Shown here one piece after another: positions 9,583 to 17,686 of a stretch of 64,000 nucleotides of DNA. The position numbers and the translations under genes were made by a program. The stretch is from positions 310,001-374,000 of the forward strand of contig CALDSU010000001.1 of NCBI GenBank assembly GCA_937924525.1, in the 5' to 3' direction. The first letter of the stretch is position 1. Every line of letters starts with the position of its first letter. Source of the DNA: an uncultured Bryobacteraceae bacterium (lineage in GTDB: Bacteria > Acidobacteriota > Terriglobia > Bryobacterales > Bryobacteraceae). Below the pieces are notes generated by a model. The model saw only the letters and a list, made by a program, of their open reading frames with translations. It did not search any database and was not told the origin of the DNA.

Positions 9583-10854
9583 CTAAGCGCCCGCCCGCTT
9601 GCGGGCGTCGTTCAGAATCTCGCGCAGGCGCTTGCCCACAATCAGGTCTTCGCCCGGCTGGAGCGTCATCGAGATGATCCGAATCTGATCGGCGCGTTTG
9701 GGAGTTTTCTCGTCCCGGCCATGCACCGCGGGCACCAGGCTCGGGTTGGAACGCGTCAGCACCTCGATGCGCGGCTCGCCGTCCCGCAGCGCCTGATCGC
9801 AGGCGGAGACGGGGAAATTCCACCCCGCTTCGTCCCAGCTCACCACGAGGGTGGGGTAGCGGTTGCCGCCTGGCGGGATCTCGATCTCCGTCTTGACGCC
9901 GGGCACCGTGTCCACCAGTTTCTTGATGCGTTCCACCCGCGCCGCCCACTGTTTGTCGAGCGCGGCCAGGTCGGCGTGCACCCAGGCCTCGACGGCCGCC
10001 AGCACGCCCATAATCTCTTCCTTGCCGACCTTCATCGGCCGGCACACGGCGCCCTCCCACGGGCTCGAATTGGCCAGCGCGGCTTCGATGAGATCCTGGC
10101 GGCCGAACAGCAGGCCGGAGCACTGCGGACCACACAGTCCTTTCCCCCCGCTGAACGTGTACAGGTCGCAGCCCATCCGGGCATACAGCCGCATGTTTTC
10201 GATGGGCGGAATGCCCGCGGCGTCGTCCATCAGCAGCGGCACCTTCGTCCGCCTGGCGATGGCGATGGCTTTCTCCAGGCGTTCCCCGCGATGCGTGGTG
10301 TAGATCATCGCAGTCTGGTGGTTGATCGCTTTTTCGAGTTCGTCGTGCGTGGCGGCCAGCACCAGTTTTCCGCCGGCCAGCCGGATGGCGCTGTCGAACG
10401 GGCTGCGGCCGCCGAACATGACCACTTCGTGCTTGAGACCCGTGGTGTCGGGCAGTTGCCAGATTTTCTCGGGGTCGCTGCCGGCGATGCAGGCGGCGGT
10501 GGCGACGGCCATCGCGCCCGCCGCGCCGGAGGTGACGATCGCGGCTTCCGCGCCGGACAGTTCGGCCAGCCGCCGGCCGACGCCGCGCTGCAATTCAAAC
10601 ATATCCACAAAGTGCTCCGCGGCGGCCTGCTTGGCGGCCTTCACCTCAGGCAGTTCCAGCGAACCGCTCAGGTAGGTCCACGTCCCGCGCGCGTTGATGA
10701 AAGGGCGCACGCCGATGCGGGTGTAGATGTTGTTTTTCGGGGAACGGCGCACCGCTCCCCATGCTTTGTGCCAGGCGCCTTGCGCCGCCAGGTAGCCGAG
10801 CAGCGGCGCGGCGGCCGCCTGTTTGAGCAAAGTGCGGCGATCCAGCAGGGGCAT
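9583..10854 (-). CDS. Exported SelA-like PLP-dependent enzyme
   Basis: 423 residues from the ATG at 10854, supported by AGGAG 11 nt upstream (a longer frame to 10896 lacks such support). DRRTLLKQAAAAP looks like a Tat signal. The fold is aminotransferase-V/SelA type: IVTSGAAGAMAVATAA (PLP phosphate site), LLMDDAAGIPP (D210/D211) and YTFSGGKGLCGPQ with the expected PLP lysine K238. Its closest functional relatives are D-glucosaminate-6-phosphate ammonia-lyase-like and SelA-like enzymes, not true selenocysteine synthase, since nothing nearby points to tRNA-Sec. Export of a PLP enzyme is odd but recurrent in this lineage. A decayed relative lies at 58510-58640. Confidence 0.82.
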   Translation of the reverse strand: MPLLDRRTLLKQAAAAPLLGYLAAQGAWHKAWGAVRRSPKNNIYTRIGVRPFINARGTWTYLSGSLELPEVKAAKQAAAEHFVDMFELQRGVGRRLAELSGAEAAIVTSGAAGAMAVATAACIAGSDPEKIWQLPDTTGLKHEVVMFGGRSPFDSAIRLAGGKLVLAATHDELEKAINHQTAMIYTTHRGERLEKAIAIARRTKVPLLMDDAAGIPPIENMRLYARMGCDLYTFSGGKGLCGPQCSGLLFGRQDLIEAALANSSPWEGAVCRPMKVGKEEIMGVLAAVEAWVHADLAALDKQWAARVERIKKLVDTVPGVKTEIEIPPGGNRYPTLVVSWDEAGWNFPVSACDQALRDGEPRIEVLTRSNPSLVPAVHGRDEKTPKRADQIRIISMTLQPGEDLIVGKRLREILNDARKRAGA

Positions 10855-10882
10855 CCTCGGGAACTCCTTCCAGAATGGCCTC

Positions 10883-10888
10883 ATTCTA
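10883..10888 (-). promoter_or_regulatory. Candidate -10 box for the SelA-like gene
   Basis: Reads TAGAAT on the minus strand, 28 nt before the ATG at 10854. A TAGAAT also stands on the plus strand at 10985-10990, 8 nt before the divergent epimerase start at 10999. No clear -35 hexamers are seen. Confidence 0.3.
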
Positions 10889-10998
10889 TCAGCCACGGTC
10901 GCGCGCCAGTATCCCGCGCTGCCCCTCTGCGCCGCGGCGACGGGGGCGGCGCCCGCTGCGGTCCGCCCCCGGCCGCCAGCCTGCTAGAATCCCTCCGA

Positions 10999-12168
10999 AT
11001 GACGCGAGCGGCGCTAGCGGAGTTCTATCGCCGGCTGTTGTTCGAGGGCTTGCTGCCGTTTTGGATGGAGCACGGCGCGGACCGCGAACATGGCGGCGTG
11101 CTGAGCTGCATGGACGAAGAAGGCCGCGTCCAGTCCACCACGAAGTATCTGTGGTCGCAGGGGCGCTGGCTTTGGCTGATGGCCAGGCTGTACAACCGCA
11201 TCGAAGCGCGGCCGGAGTTCCTCGAACTGGCGCGGCGGACCGCCCGCTTCCTGCTGGACCACGGCGCCGACGCCGAAGGCCGCTTCTTCTACTCGGTCAC
11301 TCGCGAAGGGCAGCCGCGGGAAGGGCCGCTGAGCGTGTTCGCCGACTGCTTTGCCGTTTACGGGCTGAATGAATACGCCCGCGCGGCGAACGATCCCTCC
11401 GCGCGGGACGCGGCGTTGGCGGCCTACCGCCGGATTCTCGCGCGCATCGCTGACCCGGCTTTCGCGGATCTGGCGCCCGAGTCGGTTCCTCCCGGCCGCA
11501 AGGTGCACGGCGTGCCGATGATTCTGTCGAGCGTCGCCGACGAACTGGCGCAGACCACGGCAGACGCCCGGATCGAGGCGGATGCGGACCGTTTCGCCGC
11601 CGAAGTGATGACCCGCTTCCTGCAACCGCGGCGGCGGGTCATCCTCGAATTCCTCGCTGGCGATTACGGGCTGCTGCCACCGCCCGAGGGAACGCACGTG
11701 GTGCCGGGCCATGGCATCGAGTCGATGTGGTTTCAACTGCGCCTGGCGCACCGCCGCGGCGATGCCGCCTGGGTGCGGCGGGCGGCCGAAGCGATGCGCT
11801 GGCATGTGGAACTGGGCTGGGATCGCGAATATGGCGGCCTGATGCTGCATCTTGACGCCGACGGGAATCCGCCACGGTTTGGCAATGCGGACAAGAAGGT
11901 TTGGTGGGTGCATAGCGAAGCCTTGTATGGGCTCCTGCTGGCGCACGCGCTGACCGGCGAGGACTGGGCCTGGGAGTGGTACCAGCGGGTGCACGAGTGG
12001 AGCTTCGCTCATTTCCCCCTGCGCGATTTCGGCGAATGGTGGCAGCGGCTGGACCGGCAGGGAAGGCGGGTGACGGACCTGATCGCGCTGCCGGTGAAAG
12101 ATCCGTTCCACCTGATGCGCGCCGCGATTCTCACGCTGGAGTTGCTGGGGTGGGAGCGGCGAACGTAG
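10999..12168 (+). CDS. AGE family epimerase/isomerase
   Basis: 389 residues, the normal size for N-acylglucosamine 2-epimerase and cellobiose/mannose 2-epimerase (alpha6/alpha6 barrel, cytoplasmic). Family residues are visible: YLWSQGRWLWL (about 50-60), VPGHGIESMW with H238, KKVWWVHSEAL with H305, and FGEWWQRLDRQG near residue 350. The histidines correspond to the general acid/base pair of the family. Whether the substrate is a free hexose, GlcNAc or a disaccharide is not determinable. The start is set by the ATG after TAGAAT at 10985-10990, which leaves almost no leader. The open frame continuing upstream to 9532 is antisense to the SelA-like gene and is rejected. The next gene starts 38 nt downstream. 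Confidence 0.88.
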   Translation: MTRAALAEFYRRLLFEGLLPFWMEHGADREHGGVLSCMDEEGRVQSTTKYLWSQGRWLWLMARLYNRIEARPEFLELARRTARFLLDHGADAEGRFFYSVTREGQPREGPLSVFADCFAVYGLNEYARAANDPSARDAALAAYRRILARIADPAFADLAPESVPPGRKVHGVPMILSSVADELAQTTADARIEADADRFAAEVMTRFLQPRRRVILEFLAGDYGLLPPPEGTHVVPGHGIESMWFQLRLAHRRGDAAWVRRAAEAMRWHVELGWDREYGGLMLHLDADGNPPRFGNADKKVWWVHSEALYGLLLAHALTGEDWAWEWYQRVHEWSFAHFPLRDFGEWWQRLDRQGRRVTDLIALPVKDPFHLMRAAILTLELLGWERRT

Positions 12169-12206
12169 CAGCGGGCGGCGCGCTGGTTGGGCATAAGGAA
12201 TCACGC

Positions 12207-13400
12207 ATGCGGATCGTAGTTACTCTTCTCTCGGCGGCGGCGCTGGCCGGCGCGGCGCCGGTGTTCGAAAGCCAGTTGATCTTTCCCCTGGAGCACTGGC
12301 ACAACCACTCCTCTTCCATCGTCGAACTGGCCAACGGCGACCTGTTCGTTTGCTGGTACCACGGTTCCGGCGAGCGCACGGCGGACGATGTCAAGGTGGA
12401 GGCGGCGCGCCGCAAGTACGGGACGCGCCAGTGGCAGCCCCGCTACACCCTTGCCGACACGCCGAACTTTCCGGACACGAACCCGATTCTCTTCGTCGAC
12501 CGCCAGGCGCGCTTGTGGCTGATGTGGCCGGTGATCATCGCCAACCGCTGGGAGACAGCGCTGCTCCAGTACCGGATCGCCGGGCGAGGCGGCCAGACCG
12601 ATCCGCCCCGCTGGGAAGTCAGCGAAAGCCTGCTCTTCATCCCGCCGAACTTCGCAGCCCGCGTTCGCGCTTGGGTGGAGCCGATGCGGACTGATCCCGC
12701 GTTGCCGGCGCAAGTCAGGCAATGGGCCAGCCGCGTGTGGGAGAAGGCCGCCGACAAGTACTTTTCGCGGATGGGCTGGATGCCGCGCGCGCATCCGTTG
12801 GAGCTGCCTTCCGGCCGGATCCTGACGCCGCTCTATTCCGATGGGTACGACTTCAGCCTGATCGCCATCACCGACGACGGAGGCCGCACCTGGACCGCCA
12901 GCGAACCTCTGCTGAGTTATGGCGGAGTCCAGCCTAGCCTGGTCAGGAAACGCAACGGCGAGATCGTCGCCTACCTGCGCGACAACGGCCCGCCGCCCAA
13001 GCGCGTGATCATGGCGGTCTCCAAAGACGAAGGGGTCACCTGGACCCCGGGCGTGGATACCGATATCCCGAACTCGGGGACCAGCGTGGAGGTGATCGCG
13101 CTGCGCGACGGGCAATGGCTGATGGTGAATAACGACACCGAGCAAGGGAGGCACGCGCTTTCCGCCTGGCTTTCCGATGACGAAGGCGCCACGTGGAAGT
13201 GGAAGCGCCGCATCGAGTGGGACCGGCGGGAAAAGGGCGCGGGTTCGTTCCACTACCCTTCTGTGATTCAGGGGCGGGACGGAATGATCCATCTGACGTA
13301 CAGCTACTTTCTAAACCATCTGCCCAAGGACGCGCCGCGCAAGTCCATCAAGTACGCCCGGTTTAACGCCGAGTGGGTCCGCGCGGGAGACGGGCCGTGA
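12207..13400 (+). CDS. Secreted sialidase-fold (BNR repeat) protein
   Basis: 397 residues with a signal peptide (MRIVVTLLSAAALAGAAP) and an AAGGA site upstream. Several Asp-box/BNR motifs are present: ITDDGGRTWTAS, SKDEGVTWTPG and SDDEGATWKWK. An N-terminal HNHSSSIVELANGDLFVCWY segment and FHYPSVIQGRDGMIHLTYSY complete the propeller. This is the family often named exo-alpha-sialidase in soil bacteria. The sialidase label is only by fold, since an arginine triad cannot be confirmed here. Its stop overlaps the GTG of the next, broken gene. Confidence 0.8.
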   Translation: MRIVVTLLSAAALAGAAPVFESQLIFPLEHWHNHSSSIVELANGDLFVCWYHGSGERTADDVKVEAARRKYGTRQWQPRYTLADTPNFPDTNPILFVDRQARLWLMWPVIIANRWETALLQYRIAGRGGQTDPPRWEVSESLLFIPPNFAARVRAWVEPMRTDPALPAQVRQWASRVWEKAADKYFSRMGWMPRAHPLELPSGRILTPLYSDGYDFSLIAITDDGGRTWTASEPLLSYGGVQPSLVRKRNGEIVAYLRDNGPPPKRVIMAVSKDEGVTWTPGVDTDIPNSGTSVEVIALRDGQWLMVNNDTEQGRHALSAWLSDDEGATWKWKRRIEWDRREKGAGSFHYPSVIQGRDGMIHLTYSYFLNHLPKDAPRKSIKYARFNAEWVRAGDGP

Positions 13401-14033
13401 ACCGCCGGCGTTTCCTGGTGGCGCTGGCGGTGTCCCGCGGCGCCTTCGCCGCCCGCCGGCGGACGCGGGTCTCGATCGACGGCGACCGGTTCCTGATCAA
13501 CGGGCGTCCCACCTACCCCGGACGCACCTACCAGGGACGGCGCATCAAAGGACTGCTGCTGAATTCGCGGATGCTGCAGGGAATCTTCGACGACCTCAAC
13601 CCCGCCACGCGCTCGCGTTGGGCGTACCCCGACACGGGATGCTGGGACGCGGAGCGGAACACCCGCGAATTCCTCGCCGCCCTGCCGGATTAGCGGAGGC
13701 ACGGACTGCTGAGCTTCACCATCAACCTGCAAGGCGGCAGTCCGGAGGGCGCGCATCGCCGCGATGGTGCGGGAAACGCGGGCAGTGCCTGGCTACCGGC
13801 CCAGGCCGATTCTGTTCAACGAGGACGACCACTTCGGCTTCGACCGGCCGGAGAACAATATGCTGGCGGCGCTGAGCGAATACGCCTCCTGGGGGTACTT
13901 CGATCCTGGCCGCAGCGATTACGAAAGCGGCTATCAGTGTCCGCCGGTGAATTGGGGCATCAACACGGAACGGAAGCGTGCGTTCTTCTCCCTGGTGCGC
14001 GAGGTCACGGACGAGGGGCGGCTGAGCGGTTAA
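13397..14033 (+). pseudogene. Decayed secreted TIM-barrel-type protein (nonsense, deletion, frameshift)
   Basis: A GTG at 13397 overlaps the preceding stop (GTGA). It opens a Tat-like N-terminus (VNRRRFLVALAVSRGAFA) and a frame that reads well to AALPD, then meets TAG at 13691-13693. In the same frame the text continues sensibly (RRHGLLSFTINLQGGSPEG), so TAG probably replaced a Trp codon (TGG). After about 13750 sense jumps to another frame (RIAAMVRETRAVPGYRPRP onward to NTERKRAFFSLVREVT, ending 14033). The join between the two parts lacks the middle of the protein. I read this as a nonsense mutation plus an internal deletion with a frameshift. The family resembles a roughly 400-residue secreted protein common in Solibacter-type genomes. 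That recollection is not verified. Confidence 0.75.
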
Positions 14034-14086
14034 TTAAGCTCCCGCCCTTGTGTTTCCCGCCGCGCGGCGCCTACAGTATCGGTATC

Positions 14087-15010
14087 GTGAACCATCGTTC
14101 GGCATGGCTTGGTGTGCTTCTCTTGGTGCTCGCGCCCGTGGGGGCGCAGCAGGCGGAAACCTACCGGTGGCTGCGCTCCTTCGGCGACGCGGCGGACGGC
14201 CCGGGCCAGCTCCGCGGCGCGCACGGCATCTGCATTGACGCGGACGGCAACGTTTTGGTGATCGACAGCCGGCTCTCCCGCATTTTCCGCTTCACGTCGG
14301 AAGGTCGCTACCTGGGAGAAATCGGCGAGGGTCCCGGCAGCGGTCCCGGCCAGTTCCAGGCGCCCCGCGACGCCCGAGTCAGCCGCGACCGCAAGATCTA
14401 CGTGGCGGACGTCGGCAACCATCGCATCCAGGTGCTGACGCATGAGGGCAAGTTCCTCAAATCCTTTGGCAGCGAGGGGCGCGGGCCCGGCCAGTTTCTC
14501 CGGCCGCACACGCTCGACTTCGACCCGGCCGGACGCCTTTTCCTGGTCGACGTCGACCGCAGCGTGGTCGACGTTTACGATGCGCAGGACCAGTACGTCA
14601 CTTCCTGGGGTAAGACCGGCCAGAGCGAGGGCGAGTTCAACGCGCCGCATGGCATCGGCTGCGACCCGCATGGCGACGTCTTCGTGTCCAACTATTACGG
14701 CCCGGCCATGAAGTTCACCCCCGAGGGCAAGCTGCTGCAAGTGTTCGCCCGCATCCGCGAAGACGGGGGGCCGTTCCACTATCACAACCTCTCGACGGAC
14801 GGGGAAGGCAATGTGTACCTGATGGCGCGCGACCGCCAGCGCCGGAGCACGATGGAGAAATTCGATAACCAGGGCCGCCACTTGGCCACCTGGCGGCTGC
14901 CGCGCCCCGAGAACTTCATTCAATCGGCCGCCATCGACAAAGAGGGACGGGTCTACGTCACCTATCAGGGCCGGGCGGGCAGCGGCGTCCACGTCTTCGT
15001 CCGCGAGTAG
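14087..15010 (+). CDS. Secreted NHL-repeat propeller
   Basis: 307 residues from a GTG at 14087; signal peptide VNHRSAWLGVLLLVLAPVGAQ. Five or six NHL-type repeats are visible: GPGQLRGAHGICIDADGNVLVIDS, then GPGQFQAPRDARVSRDRKIYVAD, GPGQFLRPHTLDFDPAGRLFLVD, EGEFNAPHGIGCDPHGDVFVS and later blades. The spacing of about 45 residues indicates a six-bladed propeller. Such proteins are extracellular or periplasmic, with functions ranging from binding to peptidyl-alpha-hydroxyglycine lyase-like activity. No catalytic signature was identified. It follows the pseudogene by 53 nt and precedes the next propeller gene by 8 nt. Confidence 0.85.
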   Translation: MNHRSAWLGVLLLVLAPVGAQQAETYRWLRSFGDAADGPGQLRGAHGICIDADGNVLVIDSRLSRIFRFTSEGRYLGEIGEGPGSGPGQFQAPRDARVSRDRKIYVADVGNHRIQVLTHEGKFLKSFGSEGRGPGQFLRPHTLDFDPAGRLFLVDVDRSVVDVYDAQDQYVTSWGKTGQSEGEFNAPHGIGCDPHGDVFVSNYYGPAMKFTPEGKLLQVFARIREDGGPFHYHNLSTDGEGNVYLMARDRQRRSTMEKFDNQGRHLATWRLPRPENFIQSAAIDKEGRVYVTYQGRAGSGVHVFVRE

Positions 15011-15018
15011 CCGTCCCG

Positions 15019-16590
15019 ATGTACAGAACCGCGATTTTGCTGATCGCCGCCGGGTCGCTTCCGGCCGGGCCGCGCACCATCCTGTTTGTGGACGACCACG
15101 ACATCCTCTACCGCTCCGGCACGCGCCGGGCCGTGCATCCGGCGGTCCGCCATCCGGCCAATCCGGTGGTGCGGGAGGAGAAACCCTGGGAACTGGCGAT
15201 CGGTTGGACCAGCGTTTATCGCGATCCGCGCCGCGGCCTTTACCAGATGTGGTACCAGAGCTACGCCAAGCCGGCGGCGCGGCGGAAAACGCACCAGTCG
15301 CTGGTCTGCTATGCCGAGTCGCGGGACGGCGTCCACTGGACCAAACCGGACCTCGACCTGTTCGATTTCAATGGCGGCAAGCCCACGAACATCGTCATGA
15401 TCGGCAACGGCGGGTTCAGCGACCGGTACACGAATTCCGTGGTCGTCGATGAGCATGCGGACGCCGCCCACCGGTACCGCATGGTGTTCTACGACTGGTT
15501 TCAGAAGGACGGCCGGGAGTATCCGGGATTGCAGCTTGCCTGGTCGCCCGACGGCATCCACTGGACCAAGCCGGAGGGTGGCCCGATGCTGCACACGCTT
15601 TACGGCGGCCAGGGGCAACCGCCGCCCTTCGCCGGCGAGGACCACCTCGGCGAGGACCGCACGCGCGGGGGAGCGCCGCGTCCGGCCTGGCGGTTTCCGC
15701 TCTCCATGTCCGATGGCGCGGACTTGATGTGGGATCCCATCCGGCGCGTCTGGGCCCTTTACGGCAAAATGTGGTACGACCGTCCGGACGGCGGCCTGGT
15801 GTTCAAGCACGGCATGGGCCGCACGGAGAGCCCCGACCTGGTCAGGTGGTCCGCTCCCGAGTTGCTGCTGACCCCGGATGACGACGACTCCCCGGACGTG
15901 GAGTTTCACACGACGCCGGTGTTCTACTACCAGAACCGCTATCTGTGTCTGAACCAGGTGCTGCGGCGCGAAGGGGAACGCGGCAACCTCATGATCGACA
16001 TCGAACTGATGGTGAGCCGCGACGGCCTGGCCTGGGAACGTCCCTACCGGAAGACGCCATTTCTGCCGCGGAACCCGGCCGGCGGCTTCGATGGCGGCAG
16101 CATGTTCACCAACGCCAACCCGATTGTGCTGGACAACCAGATCCGCTTCTACTATGGCGCCTACCCGGGCACCGCGGTGGGTGGAACGCGAGGTCCCGCG
16201 CGGGATCCCTACGGCGATACCGGCGTCGGTCTCGCCAGCATTCCGCGGGACCGGTTCGCCGGTATCCGCGCCGTGGCGCGCAGCGACCAGCGCTCGCTCG
16301 GCGGCGTGCTCGAACACCGCGGCCAGATCACGCTGCGGGCGCTGGACCTGACGGGCGCGCGCCGCATCACCTTCAACGGCGACGCGCGCGCAGGGTGGAT
16401 CAAAGCCGAACTGCTCACCGAGCGCGGTTACCGCGTGCGCGGCTACACGCAGGATGAGGCAATCCCGCTCCGCGGCGACTCGTTTGCGCACGCCGCCGCC
16501 TGGCGCGGGGCGGACGGCTTGCCCGCAGGACGATATCTCCTGCGCATTCACCTCTACCGGGCGGAGGTGTTCGCGGTGACGGTAGAGTAG
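15019..16590 (+). CDS. Secreted GH32/GH43-like five-bladed propeller protein
   Basis: 523 residues with a short signal peptide (MYRTAILLIAAGSLPAGP). Repeated blades carry motifs such as VCYAESRDGVHWTKPDLDL, AWSPDGIHWTKPEGG, MVSRDGLAWERPY and GGSMFTNANPIVLDNQIRFYY. These recall the N-terminal domain of GH32 and related GH43/GH68 propellers. A C-terminal beta-sandwich (about 425-520) includes ARAGWIKAELLTERGYRVRG. The protein at 56964-58385 has the same architecture, including the C-terminal domain, so the two are paralogues. It likely acts on a plant or microbial glycan outside the cytoplasm. The substrate is unknown. Confidence 0.75.
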   Translation: MYRTAILLIAAGSLPAGPRTILFVDDHDILYRSGTRRAVHPAVRHPANPVVREEKPWELAIGWTSVYRDPRRGLYQMWYQSYAKPAARRKTHQSLVCYAESRDGVHWTKPDLDLFDFNGGKPTNIVMIGNGGFSDRYTNSVVVDEHADAAHRYRMVFYDWFQKDGREYPGLQLAWSPDGIHWTKPEGGPMLHTLYGGQGQPPPFAGEDHLGEDRTRGGAPRPAWRFPLSMSDGADLMWDPIRRVWALYGKMWYDRPDGGLVFKHGMGRTESPDLVRWSAPELLLTPDDDDSPDVEFHTTPVFYYQNRYLCLNQVLRREGERGNLMIDIELMVSRDGLAWERPYRKTPFLPRNPAGGFDGGSMFTNANPIVLDNQIRFYYGAYPGTAVGGTRGPARDPYGDTGVGLASIPRDRFAGIRAVARSDQRSLGGVLEHRGQITLRALDLTGARRITFNGDARAGWIKAELLTERGYRVRGYTQDEAIPLRGDSFAHAAAWRGADGLPAGRYLLRIHLYRAEVFAVTVE

Positions 16591-16628
16591 GCGCGCCGGA
16601 GAACCGATCTGGTGCCGTCCGCCCGCCG

Positions 16629-16925
16629 CTACGGCTGAGCTTCGATCCTGTCGACGCGCGGGATCTGCGTCTTCTCGTACAGCACGCCGGTGACGCGCAC
16701 CTTTTTCCCCGCGAACGGCGCGGGCAGTTTTTGATCGCTCAGCTGATAGACGTTCCTGCCATCGTATAAGGCGTACTGGGCGCCGTGCCCGCGCACGCAG
16801 CCTTGCACACATTCGGGGGCGGACCCCATTGTCATGGCCGAGTGGTCGGCGCCACACATCGAGCAGGTAACCACGCCCGTAAAGGTTCTGGGTTCCGAGG
16901 AGGCCGCGAACATCGCCGCAGCCAC
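16629..16925 (-). CDS. Small secreted Cys-rich protein, last gene of the efflux operon
   Basis: About 98 residues if started at the GTG at 16925. A CTG at 16937 (overlapping the preceding TGA) or an ATG at 16913 are alternatives. LVAAAMFAASS is a signal sequence. The mature part has VVTCSMCGADHSAM, then PECVQGCVRGHG, giving two CxxC/CxxxC-type pairs with Met and His nearby. It ends in an OB-like strand pattern (FAGKKVRVTGVLYE). The Cys/Met/His content and its position at the end of a CusCBA-type cluster suggest periplasmic metal binding. This is inference. Small proteins of this type are common in Acidobacteria but to my knowledge have no assigned function. Confidence 0.65.
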   Translation of the reverse strand: MAAAMFAASSEPRTFTGVVTCSMCGADHSAMTMGSAPECVQGCVRGHGAQYALYDGRNVYQLSDQKLPAPFAGKKVRVTGVLYEKTQIPRVDRIEAQP

Positions 16926-16933
16926 AAGAAAGA

Positions 16934-17686
16934 TCAGAATGGTTCGCAGAGGGATGGGTTCTCCGGATTCTTGTAATGGTCGAGAATATGCGCCTCGTGC
17001 CGCGCTCGGATCCGCCGCCACAGTGAGTCCACCCGAGCCGGATCGATCGGCCGCTTCAATCGGAATTGGAAATCGCGGCGTCCGCCGTAGTGCAGACGCG
17101 ACCGCTCGAAGGTGGTCAACGTGAGGGCGTAGGGGTCCGTGCTGATCACGTTGTCGATATCGGCCAAACGCCAGTGGCGGCCGCGCCCGGGTTTCGCAGT
17201 GCGAAATACGATGGCGTCCTGGTGTAACTCCAGCGTGCCGTGCGTGCCGGTTGTCAGGCGCAGCAGTTTGGCGGGCGCCGCCCACGCAGGCTCTTGTTCC
17301 GGCGGGTCGGTGACGACCAGCCGCGTGTCGAGTGGGCGACGAAGCGCCTCGCGGAGGCTGACGAAACTGTTTCCTGGGGCAAGGGAAAAGGAATACGCGC
17401 GGTCGGCGCCCAGCCGCAGGACGCGGTCCTCGTAGGTCAGGATGCGCAGCGTGTCGCGGCCGAGGGTGGCCTGTTGGATCTCGTGGTAGGGCCAATGCCA
17501 GGTGTGAGGCCTCTTGCGCGGCTGGCCGCGGAGTTCCGCGAACGAGACTCCCGTTGCATCCACCGTCAACCGGCCCGGGCAGCCCTTGCGCCAATGCTCG
17601 TGCCGCGCGTCCAGCCCTTGCCCGGCCGCGGCCGCGGCCGCCAGCATCAGGATTGCGGCAATTGCCGTTTCACGTCGAAATGCCAT
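16934..17686 (-). CDS. Uncharacterised exported protein in the metal-efflux operon
   Basis: About 250 residues. The ATG at 17686 is preceded by GAGG and overlaps the end of the cusA-type gene by 40 nt. A signal peptide (AIAAILMLAAAAAAGQG) precedes a mature protein. Two similar segments are visible, an N-terminal one (about 40-120: VSFAELRG, WHWPYHEIQQATL, ILTYEDRVLRLG) and a C-terminal one (about 145-225: DAIVFRTAKPGRG, RHWRLADIDNVIST, LTLTTFERSRLHYGG). Both read like PH-like beta-sandwich domains of the type used to test for membrane or surface binding. I do not recognise a family. The linkage to the efflux pump is by overlap only. Confidence 0.6.
   Translation of the reverse strand: MAFRRETAIAAILMLAAAAAAGQGLDARHEHWRKGCPGRLTVDATGVSFAELRGQPRKRPHTWHWPYHEIQQATLGRDTLRILTYEDRVLRLGADRAYSFSLAPGNSFVSLREALRRPLDTRLVVTDPPEQEPAWAAPAKLLRLTTGTHGTLELHQDAIVFRTAKPGRGRHWRLADIDNVISTDPYALTLTTFERSRLHYGGRRDFQFRLKRPIDPARVDSLWRRIRARHEAHILDHYKNPENPSLCEPF

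Noticed and set aside
9583-10854. Selenocysteine synthase (selA)
   Set aside because: Export signal, no selB, selD or tRNA-Sec nearby, and the family is broader than selenocysteine synthesis.
9532-10998. Upstream extension of the epimerase frame
   Set aside because: Antisense to the SelA-like gene. The family-like N-terminus begins at 10999.
12207-13400. Annotating this and similar BNR proteins as true sialidases
   Set aside because: Only Asp boxes and fold are visible. The arginine triad and catalytic Tyr/Asp cannot be assigned, and these families are often misnamed.
14965-16857. 630-codon minus-strand frame opposite the GH32/43-like gene
   Set aside because: Antisense shadow; no family features, and the plus-strand product has repeated blades and a signal peptide.
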